Shown in pieces: positions 11,031-20,029 of a stretch of DNA of 26,277 nucleotides. The position numbers were made by a program, and so were the translations under genes. The notes under the pieces were generated by a model, which was given only the letters and a program-made list of their open reading frames with translations, did no database searches and was not told where the DNA came from. This stretch comes from Ophiothrix spiculata (Eukaryota > Echinodermata > Ophiuroidea > Amphilepidida > Ophiotrichidae): NCBI GenBank assembly GCA_000969725.1, contig JXSR01S010275.1. One strand, written 5' to 3'. Position 1 is the first letter of the stretch. Each line of letters starts with the position of its first letter.

Positions 11031-11375
11031 AGCGCTGGTCACAACCCGTCGTGCGTTTTTTTGTTCGTACGTTTTTTCAAGAGGCCACGTTCTCTACGTT
11101 TTTTCAAAAAACGCAGAGAGGACGTAGCAAACATAAGGAGGTCGTGCGTCACGCACGTCGTTCGTACGATGTGCGCACGATGTACGTGCGTTTTCTGCAA
11201 GTCACACTTGACTGTGGTCGGTGCGTGCATCGTACGTGGCGCACGTTGTCAGTGCGTTGTCGGTTCTTACAACGTGCGTGCAACGTACGAATTCCCTACG
11301 ATTGCCATGTGATCGTACGGAGACCGTACTTACACGTACGATGTACTTACTTACACGCATGTTGTACGTGCGTGC
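11031..11375. repeat. CpG- and CGTACG-rich island of unknown origin
   Basis: About 345 bp packed with CGTACG (six perfect copies at 11066, 11163, 11231, 11284, 11314 and 11335), GTGCGTGC and ACGT, in sharp contrast to the AT-rich, CpG-poor flanks. It interrupts duplication copy C at 11030, so it looks inserted. No terminal repeats, target duplication or convincing frame were found; the several overlapping open frames on both strands are a by-product of its composition. Confidence 0.6.
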
Positions 11376-11534
11376 AATTGCCTTGGATGTTGAAAACATG
11401 AGCAAGATGTGGCATTTTCACTAAAATCCTGAGACTTATTTTTAAGTCTCATGGACATGTTAAAATAGGATTAAAAATAGGTCTGTCAAAAAGACTAATT
11501 TCATATAATTCCTGTATTATTAAAAATAATAAGA

Positions 11535-11648
11535 TTAACCCTCATCTATACCAAGGAGGGTGGTGGTGTTTGCAACCCCTAAAGGTTTCTTCCCTGCGGC
11601 ATAAAAACGTAAAAGCAACCCATCCCAGGCATTTGGGAATCTCTTTTA
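11535..11648. mobile_element. Terminal fragment of a second piggyBac-like element
   Basis: Starts with TTAACCCTCATC at a TTAA and then matches the inverted right end of the 7377-10336 element: a G-rich/TTGCAACCCC subterminal block, CATAAAAACG, AAAAGCAACC, CCCAGGCAT and AATCTCTTTTA. It is interrupted by a LINE tail after about 110 bp; the rest is lost or in the gap. Confidence 0.7.
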
Positions 11649-11739
11649 TATCAAATCAAATCAAATCAAATCACTTTATTCACAATATCATACATATAAA
11701 TTGTATAAAAAACAATGAAAACATATAGAACATGACAAT
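11649..11739 (-). mobile_element. Third copy of the LINE 3' end, running into the assembly gap
   Basis: Four TCAAA-type repeats, then CACTTTATTCACAATATCAT and TAGAACATGACAAT as in the other two copies, cut off by Ns at 11740. The sequence after the gap (11790 on) is not LINE-like, so the gap hides the rest of a short insertion or more. It has inserted into a piggyBac-like end (11535-11648). Confidence 0.85.
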
Positions 11740-11789
11740 NNNNNNNNNNNNNNNNNNNNNNNNNNNNNNNNNNNNNNNNNNNNNNNNNN
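11740..11789. other. Assembly gap (50 N)
   Basis: Exactly 50 Ns, probably a fixed-size placeholder. The true length is unknown. It begins inside a LINE tail, a repeat likely to have broken the assembly. Confidence 0.99.
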
Positions 11790-12440
11790 TTAAAAGATAT
11801 GTATCTGTATATCTAAATATTGTTTTTCTATATTGAAACTGTCAATAAAGAATAACAAAAAATGTTATGCGTGATGAATGTGGTTAATTTTCAAGAATCC
11901 ACATATGAAGAAAAAAGTGAGGTTAGTTCCAAATCTATTAAGTAAAATACCAACCAAATAGACACTTGTAGTACAGACCTTAGGCATTTTTGCTTGAAAC
12001 AGGCCAATTATAGCTTCAAATGCATGATTTAAATGATAGGAAATACTTTGAATAATTTACCAAATTATTAAACGAGTAATTTATAGTCATCTCTACATCT
12101 CTTTATATTATTGACGTATGCCTTTAGACATTTGAGGCAGGTCTGAAGCAGTCGCAGGTGATTGTCCTAATTCTATATAAAAGCAAAGTCGTATTGGCTG
12201 GTTTGCTTTTGTTTCTTGTTTCTCGTACGTAAAACGCAAGGTACTTGTGCCAAGGCAGTATGATGATCAGGATCTAGATTTTGCAATTTTCGTTCCAATT
12301 TGTACCTGCTTAAATGCTCAGTAACCCCACGTTAACTTTGGCACTCAAGACAATCAGGTTTGCCAGAGATTGGTACATTTTGCCTAGAACAAACTATCAT
12401 GCCACATAATATATGCATATGCCTAAAGGCATTTCAAAAA
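11790..12440. other. No recognised feature
   Basis: The stretch between the gap and the MITE pair. No open frame, splice-bounded exon or repeat recognised. Confidence 0.5.
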
Positions 12441-12575
12441 TAGACACCCTTTGTAAATCGTTCACGTAAGCGTTCACGTAAAGCATGATCTATCTTCTAT
12501 GATTGGTCCAAAGTGGGTCACATGACGTCTTACGAAGACGTTTACGTGAACTGTTCAAATAACTAAAGGTATCTA
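12441..12575. mobile_element. Hairpin MITE, about 135 bp
   Basis: TAGACACC...GTTCACGTAAGCGTTCACG on the left pairs with the inverse of CGTTTACGTGAAC...GGTATCTA on the right, an imperfect stem spanning most of the element. The flanks read TA on each side, suggesting a TA target. The loop holds a CCAAT-type GATTGGT and TGACGT-like sequence. Confidence 0.55.
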
Positions 12576-12624
12576 ATAGAGGGTTTGCACGACGCGATAC
12601 GCACCATAAACGCACACCATTCTC

Positions 12625-12637
12625 GCCGCCATCTTGG
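12625..12637 (+). promoter_or_regulatory. YY1-like motif inside a MITE
   Basis: GCCGCCATCTTGG is a full match to the YY1 consensus. Occupancy cannot be inferred from sequence. Confidence 0.4.
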
Positions 12638-12833
12638 TGAGGTCGGGGTAGTTTGTGATGTCAACAAGACATCAAAATCGGCTGAAACTTGTGATTGACT
12701 TCAAATCATGATTTGAAAATTAAACTTAACAGATGTACTTTATATTCTTATCATCATGTGATCTAGTATCATGATGCTGCTAAAAGGTTATAATGTGATT
12801 TGCCGGCCCGTGAAAATGGTGTTTTGGGTACGA

Positions 12834-12845
12834 TGACGTCACGTG
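12834..12845. promoter_or_regulatory. Overlapping CRE and E-box inside a MITE
   Basis: TGACGTCA (CRE palindrome) overlaps CACGTG (E-box) by two bases at the right end of the 12579-12854 element. Confidence 0.4.
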
Positions 12846-12856
12846 CAAACCCTCTA

Positions 12857-13326
12857 TCAGTGAACGCGTCATGCTTAAAACATGTTGAATTGTATCCTAC
12901 CGAAAAAAGCACGAGAATATCCAAGTAGACTAGTCTGTACCAGCGTAGACTTGAATAAGTCGTAATGTTTGACAAAGTGACGTTAAGTGTTATGACAATA
13001 AGGATGTCACGAATCGCTTCATATTCTTAAATAAGGTGGATTAAATAAGATGGAGACAAAACACCAATACACATTGGGGTGCATTAGTCATGTTAGTGCA
13101 AATACCAAGAGGTCCTGTGAATGGTCTCCTTTAAAAGGAAATGGTATACGGTATACATTTGGTTAATAGCGATAAATATGTGTATGAATAAAATGATGAT
13201 TGAATGAAAGATATGGTCAATTGTATAATTAAAACGCCTCATAATGAACGGGATACAGTATTTTGAGTAATTAATGATTTCATGTGCCGGTTTTCAATCT
13301 TTAATCTAACCGTTAAAAACAATTAT
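12857..13326. other. No recognised feature
   Basis: The stretch between the MITE pair and the LINE tails. Nothing recognised. Confidence 0.5.
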
Positions 13327-13500
13327 ATCAAATCAAATCAAATCAAATCAGATCACTTTATTCACAATATCATACATATAAATTGTATAAAAAAAAACAA
13401 TGAAAAAATATAGAACATGACAATGATATTGTGGGAATGGTCAAAAGGCCAAAAAGGCCCGAAGGGACCATCCCCTGAAACAAAAGGTTTCAAACACACA
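13327..13500 (-). mobile_element. Second, tandem copy of the LINE 3' end
   Basis: Nearly the same sequence as the first 170 bp of the LINE 3' UTR at 13501-13670, including the TCAAA repeats, the TATAAATTGTATAA block and the AGGCCAAAAAGGCCCGAAGG block. It ends where the neighbouring tail begins. The two are head-to-tail in the same orientation. Confidence 0.85.
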
Positions 13501-13731
13501 AAATCAAATCAAATCAGATCACTTTATTCACAATATCATACATATAAATTGTATAATAAAAAACAATGAAAAAATATAGAACATGACAATGATATTGTGG
13601 GAATGGTCAAAAGGCCAAAAAGGCCCGAAGGGACCATCCCCTGAAACAAAAGAAGAGAAAAAAAAGTTTCAAATACACAAAAAAACAATACAAAAAGAAA
13701 TACAAATCATATACAAAAATCAAACAAGCAC

Positions 13732-14529
13732 TTAAGGGGGAAGGCGGGCACCAAAGTCAACAAATATCATATCTGGCAATGATTCTGGATTTATAAGTGT
13801 TTCATAAAAGTTTCTAAAGCTTTTGACTGATTTACATTGTTTTAGATCTATATCAAGAGTATTCCATAAAATTGGCCCTGTTGTGCGAATTGCACGATCA
13901 GAAATTTTTTTCTTTGTTTTGTTGATACTATAATCTGGAGCATTTCTAGTTTGATACTTATGAACTTGGTTATTTCTAATGAAATAGTCTGAAAATATAC
14001 TTGGGAGGCGGTTTGTTTGATGTTTGTACATAAAAATACCTAGTTCCAATTTAAATGTATCACATATGTTCAAAACATTGTGTTTTTTTAACAATGGTCC
14101 TGTATGGGCTCTGTAATGCTCACATGAAATTGTTCTGATAGCCCATTTTTGTAATTTAATAAGTTTATCTAAATAGGTTTTACATGTGTTACCCCAAATG
14201 AGAATACCGTAATTAATGTAAGGCAATATAAGAGTACGATATAAAGAATGCAAAATATATTCTGGTACACAGTGTTTTAGTTTAGTAAGCATATCAACAT
14301 TTCTTAAGATGGTCTTGGATATTGCGTCAATATGTTTTTTCCAAGTCAAAGTTTCGTCAATTATAACTCCCAGAAATTTAGTAAGAGCTACTCTTTGTAA
14401 CGAAACCTCGTTCAGAATAACGTTGATTTGCTTTTTAGCTTCGTTTAAAAATTTGTTTTGTACGTCAGAAGTATCTTCTAGTGGTTCAGAGCTTGAGTCA
14501 GTGTACTTATTAGTAAAATGTGTAGTCCT
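13732..14529 (-). pseudogene. LINE ORF2 fragment 3: reverse transcriptase thumb and C-terminal region
   Basis: Picks up after the frameshift at about 14529 and stays open to a stop at 13732. It contains FLGVIIDETLTWKKHI, a conserved block just after the palm in CR1/Jockey-type enzymes, followed by LPYINYGILIWGNT and the basic/aromatic C-terminal region with IRTTGPILWN. It has the same register as fragment 1, so the deletion before fragment 2 and the later frameshift cancel out. Stop-free length here suggests the element is fairly young. Confidence 0.85.
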
Positions 14530-14912
14530 AAAACCATGTAATTTGTTTTGCTGGCATTTATAGACAGTTTGTTTGCTCTAAACCAGTTATTTATCTCTTT
14601 TAATTCATCGTTGATTATACTCATTTTTGAAGCGAGGTCCGGATCTGAATACAACAAAGTAGTATCATCTGCAAATAGTATCATGTCAAAAATATTGGTT
14701 CTAGCTACTATTTCATTTACATAAAGTATAAATAACAATGGTCCCAAGATGGATCCTTGTGGGACACCACATGTTATACATTTGAATTCTGAATCACTAG
14801 ATTGATACCGGACAAATTGTTTTCTGTTTTCGAGATAACTCTTAAACCATTCTAATACGATTCCCCGAAATCCATAATGCTCAAGTTTATGTATTAATGT
14901 ACCGTGGTCATT
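14478..14912 (-). pseudogene. LINE ORF2 fragment 2: reverse transcriptase palm, including FADDT
   Basis: The frame continues in a different register from fragment 1, from about 14912, through HKLEHYGF, the GVPQGSILGP box and MILFADDTTLLYS (motif C, with the two catalytic Asp residues) to NYMVLG. A single-base-scale frameshift near 14529 moves the continuation into a third register. The segment expected to hold motif A, with its F-x-D-x-SKAFD consensus, is missing between fragments 1 and 2, so this copy cannot encode an active polymerase. Confidence 0.85.
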
Positions 14913-16680
14913 TGTTATTTTTGTTATCCTTTGTTATTTTGTCCACTAGTTCAATAATTGCCATTTGAGTTGAATGGTTGGGTCTAAAACCAAATTGTTT
15001 TTCATTTAATATCATATTCTTATCTATAAAATCCATACACCTATTGAACATTAACCTTTCGAGTATTTTTGAAAAACATGGAAGAACAGACACAGGTCTA
15101 TAGTTTGAAAATATTTCTGCATCATCTTTTTTATAAATTGGGATTACTTTTGCAACTTTAAGTTGATGCGGTACAGCTCCGGTTTGAAGAGAGCAATTAA
15201 AAATAATAGAAAGTGGTACGGAAATTTCACGTGCAACTTTTTTCACAATCATATTTCCTATATCATCATGACCAGGGCTTTTATTTGGATTAAATTTGGT
15301 AATAATCTTAATAATTTCGTCGGCAACAACAGGTTTTATAAACATACATTTTTGATTGGCTCGTGTAAGGTACTCGTTGTAATCTTTACCTGAGTGCTGA
15401 ATGTTTGATGCTAACTTAGGCCCAATATTGACAAAAAAGTCATTAAATGCACTTGATATCTTTTCAGGTTCACATGTGTTTTCTTCAGTATCCGATTTGA
15501 ATTTATTAGGTTGATTGCTAATTTTACTGCGTCCGATCACAGAATTGATTGTTTTCCATGTCTCTTTAATATCATTTTGCGTATTTTTGAATTTTTTATG
15601 ATAATATTCTCTCTTACACTTACGTATAAGACAATTTAGCTTATTTCGATACGTCTTGAATTTCTGATTTCGTATGTCGTTGGGACATTGTAGATAATTT
15701 TTGTATAACTTATTTTTTGTTTGAATGCTCTTTAAAAGTCCTTTAGTAAGCCAAGGGGACTGAGGAGTCTTTCGTCTATCAATACGACATTTTCTTAACG
15801 GAATACAATCGTTATATAATTCATTAAATTTATCTAGAAAATTATCATAGTCCAGGTCAACATCACAGCCATGCAGTATTTCATTCCAATTTACCTCATA
15901 TAGTTTTGATTTGAATCTAGATACATTGTCATCTGTACATTTTCTTTTATATGAAAATTTCCTCTCATCTTTCATTTCTGATCTGTTGTTATCGCTTTTT
16001 ATCTCAGTCATTAAAATTGTAGGTAAATGGTCAGATATGTCTGTTATAAGAATTGCAGATTTTAAAGGACAACTGCAATTAGTAAGAACATTGTCAATTA
16101 AAGTAGCAGTTGTTCTTGTTATTCTTGTAGGCTTTAGAATTGAAGGAATCATACAATGAGAATATATTAAGTCAAGATAATCATGTGTTTGTCGGTCACT
16201 GTCGTCTTTAAGTAAGTCGATATTGAAGTCTCCCATTATAAAACTTTCCTTTTTCTCTTTACTAATAATTTGTAAGATAGGATCAAATTCGGATATGACA
16301 TTATCTATTGCAGTATGTGCTCTATAGACAACGCCAATCAAAGATTTTTTTGTATTTCTATTTTCTTTTTCAATAAAATAACATTCAAAATTGGAGTTCA
16401 CTTCCCATAAGTCTTTTCGTACTTTGTATTTGACATCAGAAGATATATACATACCAACGCCACCAGATTTACGACCAATTCTGTCAATGTGCTCAAAATT
16501 GTAGCCTGGCATATTGAAATATTCACTCGGTTTATCTTTTAAGTGGGTTTCGGAAAGGCCGATTATATCAAATTTGTGATTTAATGTTTTTAAACACAAT
16601 TGGAGTTTTTCAAAGTTTTTATTCTGACTTCTTATGTTAACATTCAGTAAAGTAAAGTTTTGACTATGATTTTTTAACAT
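14908..16680 (-). pseudogene. LINE ORF2 fragment 1: AP endonuclease and N-terminal reverse transcriptase
   Basis: 590 codons. The AP endonuclease covers about residues 10-225. Its motifs are NVNIRS (13-18), SETHL (43-47, with the catalytic Glu), a Tyr at 119 in VVYRAH, GDFNID (150-155) and ISDHLP (215-220, with the catalytic Asp-His). The last third enters the reverse transcriptase with AKVIPIYKK, NYRPVSVLP and QFGFRPNHST, the usual boxes before motif A. The frame stops immediately after, in a TTTGTTAT-repeated tract at 14908-14940, and the next fragment resumes beyond motif A. The endonuclease looks intact; the polymerase does not. The frame may begin upstream of this Met, at about 16733, since no stop intervenes. 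Confidence 0.85.
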
Positions 16681-16807
16681 CTGACAGAGTTGATTTACAT
16701 ACTTTGATATGTTTGGGGCCTTTTTTCGCCAATATTACGTAATTTTGGCTCATAGAATCTCAATGACGTGTCATACAAAATGAAATAAAGACTGTTAACA
16801 ATTTGAT

Positions 16808-17775
16808 TATAGGCTCATTCTCCGATAAACCGTGCAACTTTGGTTAGAGAAATGTTGAAATTTCGACTACTAACAACTCATGATAAACATACAAAATCAT
16901 AAACTCTTATGGCTTCTGAAGAAGAAAAAGTGCATGGGAGATGTTTTTAAAATACTTGATTTTTAACCATTGTATTCCCTATACCTAATGTTCGTATCTG
17001 TTGGTTCGTATCTGTTAGAATCTTTTTTTAAATATTCATTATTGAGAAAATTAGTTTTCTTACAAACTTGATCTTTACACTAATTTAGGAGCTTTACACA
17101 TACTACACTGTGACGTAGTATTTTGCTCATAGTGTACCGCGTTTTGCGAGAAGGGGGCAAAAATGTGCTGTTCGTATCTGTCGCGACGTGACAGTCACAT
17201 AGGGTATTTTTGATATTAATATCCTTGTAAATCATTACTGTAAATATATGATTTTATATAACATATATGTTATTCAACACTGAAGTTTACTTGATAAACC
17301 CAATGCGGAATCATCCATCAACAAATTCATTTTCACACTTTGTTATCGATTTTGGAATCTGGTTCGTATCTGTTTGCAATATTGGCGACATGCTTTAAAA
17401 AGCTCGTATGCCATATCAAATACTTAATATAATTAAACTTTATATGTCATTATATATACCTATTTCGGGCTGTTTTAACAGCGTGCATTGCGTTTGATAC
17501 GCCCGAATATTTTAGGAACGGGGGCTCATAAAACATAAAAAGTATGGCTGGCGACATGGGGAAATGTAACGATTTGGCATTTTCAGATTAATCGTTATCT
17601 ACTTTCCTGGAATGATAAATTGTTTAGCTTCACATATATTACTAATGTGACTCTAATGTATCACCTAAACCACTCAAATCATTTATAATAGGTTTAACAA
17701 CGTTAAACAAGCAACACGAACATGAGCGACACCAAAACGGCAAAGTTGCACACTTTATCGGAGAATAAGCCTATA
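16808..17775. mobile_element. TA-flanked inverted-repeat DNA element, about 968 bp
   Basis: The left end TATAGGCTCATTCTCCGATA and the inverse of the right end agree over about 34 bp with three or so mismatches (TATAGGCTyATTCTCCGATA, then GTGCAACTTTG). TATA at both borders is compatible with a TA target duplication. There is no transposase frame. It contains four copies of GTTCGTATCTGT. It lies between the LINE and the M6/PLP exons. Confidence 0.65.
16990..17373 (+). repeat. Four dispersed copies of GTTCGTATCTGT
   Basis: Perfect 12-mers at 16990, 17004, 17170 and 17362, all in the same orientation, within the element at 16808-17775. Role unknown. Confidence 0.85.
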
Positions 17776-19179
17776 GAACTATACAATGGTACCAGTCGAA
17801 TATGAAATTGTAACCTTTTGTTATAATAACAACAAATGTCTAATTGATCATAATCAAAGAGAATTTCATTCACAATTTTCCTTCACATACAATTCTATCA
17901 TAATAATCTTTACTTATAAATAGTACCTAATACAAATTCTGTATTTTGCAACAGACAAAGTTTATGATAACGTATTTGAAATGCGCCTCAAAATATATAT
18001 TGACTCAATATTTGTATGGTGTAATGTCCTTGTGGCTTAGTATTTCATTTTAAGTATCGAATAAATATATAAAAAAATCCTTTTCAGCATTATGAACATT
18101 ATCTTTGCGCTGTTCATTTGTTTTCATATTTAAGTGCTTATTTATATATCTCAGAAAACTCCATCTCATTATAGTACTCTAAGCTTTATCGGCGTATCAT
18201 TTCGTTTTCAACGCTATATTCTTTGAGATTTGATCTGCATTCACTCATTATGTACTGCATAAATTATAGATGCAAACTAAATAGGGCAAACTAGAAACAA
18301 ATATACTTAAATGTCACCAAAGTTTCTTACTCTAAGCACTCGATGACTTCAAGGATGAAATATACATGTACCCTGACAATGCCAATAAGACATCATGATG
18401 GAGAGAGATAGTAGTAGTATAAAACCTGTTTTTGCTCATCTATTCAACGCATACTTTTCACTGATTCAAAAAAAAAACCATATAAGTCAATTCAAAAGTT
18501 AAAATAAGTAATACCTGATTTGATACGATCAAGTGTTACTTTTATGTTCAAATTACATGTTTGGAATCTTGTCATTATGTCCCCTGTGTCACATAGCTCC
18601 TTGAGTCATACAAGAGTTTCATTCATAGGATGTCGTATTGGTTCAATCAGAGATTCAAATGAAAGACACGTGCTGAGAATTCTGAAGACAGATAACACTG
18701 GATGTCGCTTTTATCCAGAAGCCATCAGTTTGAATTAGAATAAAGTAATTTCTTGTTTTAATTCATTCGATCACAAAGCAGGGGATGTTTTTTGTTTTTT
18801 TCATTGTGCATCATCATTTAAAGCTTAAAGTAATAATTATATTCGATATTTCCAAAGCATTACAATATCATTTGATGATATCAGTCATTTCCTCACTTCT
18901 CATGGCTTGTTTGATAAAGGTGATAAAGACATGGGAGGAGACACATGCGAAGAAAATTTGACACCCAAAACAGACAAATACTGCTGACTAGGATAAAATG
19001 GAAATCGCGTCCAGAAAGACTGTAAGTTGGGCACGGTTCACACAAGTTTGTACCTTAGGCATTTTAGATTACTTTCGACAAGTTGTTATAAGTTGTTTAA
19101 ATCACACACAAAAATATTCTTAAGAAGAAGATTGTGATATATTGTATTTATCTAAGTTTCTCATTTTGATATCTTTCAG
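17776..19179. other. Upstream intron or intergenic sequence; no recognised feature
   Basis: Presumably intron of the M6/PLP-like gene, since the exon at 19180 needs an upstream partner ending one base into a codon. A 72-codon frame at 18520-18738 has no resemblance to the family and lacks a good acceptor. An ATG with a following GTAAGT near 18998-19024 is in the wrong phase. Confidence 0.5.
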
Positions 19180-19262
19180 GATTAGTGTATCGTGAAGGGC
19201 CGCCTACTACCTCGTCGAACACCACCATATGCGGCGAGAATCTCAAGACGTTTTGCGACCAG
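19180..19262 (+). CDS. M6/PLP family membrane glycoprotein, third-last coding exon (partial gene)
   Basis: Coding exon of a proteolipid/M6 (PLP1, GPM6A, GPM6B) homologue. These are four-pass membrane proteins of the plasma membrane, neural in vertebrates. The exon is bounded by a pyrimidine-rich tract ending TTTCAG and a GTAATA donor. It enters with two bases of a split codon and then reads 27 open codons; the other two frames hit stops almost at once. The peptide carries ICGENLKTFC, which matches the C-G-x-N-L-x3-C pattern of the second extracellular loop of PLP/M6 with the same Cys-x7-Cys spacing; in PLP these cysteines form disulfides. An N-T-T glycosylation sequon lies just before the first Cys. 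The length is 83 nt, and the vertebrate PLP1 counterpart is, from memory, 74 nt with the same 2-nt phase. No upstream exon was found in the window, so the preceding intron is long or contains the LINE and other repeats. Confidence 0.82.
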
Positions 19263-19857
19263 GTAATACTACCATGAATTTGACATGTTTTTCTTTTGGT
19301 CACATTACAAATAATAAATGATATAATCAATGGTAAAATTGGTATTTCAACCCATCTAAATCATTTAACCACGAGTAAACAAGTTTACAACCAGCATATC
19401 AAATAATACATTTTATATGCAATGAATTTCAAGTACCGCAGTCAAGCTTTCTCATTTAGTACATCATTCCTGATCACCCGTACCTGCCTGAAATGCCATC
19501 TTGTGAAATCAAATCCAAATACTAAAATTACCTGATAGCTGAAAGCTAAATCTCGCAAACAGTATAATTCTCTCTGGTATTGCAGACAAGCAGGTATTGA
19601 TTACCTTATCTCGAGGATATTCCTGCTAAATCCAGCCCGTATTACCATCCAGGCTATAGTTTTTCACATCATCACTATTTTTTGAGTAGGACAAATGTGG
19701 ATAAGTTATAACCTGTATGGGTAGTACATAGTATTAAGGAAATGGAACATATATTCTAATTCATTACGATTCCTTTCGTTTCGAGGCAATTTAATTGAAG
19801 AGGAATCATGGGTGAACACTTATGACTAATTGACGTATTTTCTCTTTGTGTGAATAG

Positions 19858-19923
19858 AATGAGGAGATCCATCTATGTGTCTATCTGATTATGGTTGCAT
19901 GCGTTGTCATAGTTATTGGAATG
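19858..19923 (+). CDS. M6/PLP family membrane glycoprotein, second-last coding exon (fourth transmembrane helix)
   Basis: A 66-nt, phase-0 exon between a TTTTCTCTTTGTG...TAG acceptor and a strong GTAAGT donor. It encodes 22 residues: a short acidic lead (NEEIHL) followed by a hydrophobic run (CVYLIMVACVVIVIGM). That run is the first part of the fourth membrane helix, which continues into the last exon. The 66-nt size and the split within helix 4 match what I recall of PLP1/GPM6 exon 6, which is independent support for orthology beyond the weak sequence identity. The intron before it is 595 nt and has no recognisable content. The intron after it is 2674 nt and carries a DNA transposon. The frame joins exactly with both neighbouring exons. 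Confidence 0.85.
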
Positions 19924-20029
19924 GTAAGTTAAAAAAAGAAATTGTGTCAAGCTCCTCTTTATGATCACTTTCAGTATCTCGCATTCATTGCATACGAGCC
20001 CCAATATGTGCTTTGAGGAAGGAATTGTA

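Larger units (their letters stand above)
12579..12854. mobile_element. TA-flanked MITE, 276 bp, with GAGGGTTTGCACG ends
   Basis: The ends GAGGGTTTGCACG and CGTGCAAACCCTC are perfect 13-bp inverted repeats bounded by TA at 12577-12578 and 12855-12856. There is no coding capacity. It carries the YY1-like and CRE/E-box motifs listed separately and lies only 3 bp from the previous MITE. Confidence 0.7.
13501..16733 (-). mobile_element. CR1/L2/Jockey-type non-LTR retrotransposon (LINE), 5'-truncated and defective
   Basis: A minus-strand LINE of about 3.2 kb. Its second ORF encodes an AP-type endonuclease followed by a reverse transcriptase and a conserved C-terminal tail. The 3' UTR ends in AATAAAGTGATCTGATTTGA and a short repeat of the pentamer TTTGA (read on the minus strand), like the short tandem tails of CR1/L2-type elements rather than poly(A). 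No ORF1 is present: the open frame starts about 18 codons before the first Met of the endonuclease and is preceded by a stop, so the 5' end is truncated at roughly 16733. The coding region is broken twice (see the three fragments). The exact 5' junction and any target duplication could not be fixed. Confidence 0.85.

Noticed and set aside
11039-11424. Five overlapping open frames on both strands in the CGTACG-rich island
   Set aside because: The stop-poor composition explains open frames in many registers at once; the peptides are Cys/Arg/Val-rich and repetitive, with no family resemblance.
11430-11451. Perfect 9-bp stem hairpin TGAGACTTA/TAAGTCTCA as a terminator
   Set aside because: Eukaryotic context; a lone hairpin has no interpretable role.
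15163-16159. Plus-strand frames opposite the LINE ORF2
   Set aside because: They are antisense shadows of the endonuclease/reverse transcriptase frame.
18520-18738. 72-codon frame upstream of the M6/PLP exons
   Set aside because: No transmembrane segment or Cys pattern of the family, and no good splice acceptor.
18990-19030. Possible first exon with ATG and a following GTAAGT donor
   Set aside because: It would end in phase 0, but the exon at 19180 needs a partner ending one base into a codon; no family resemblance.
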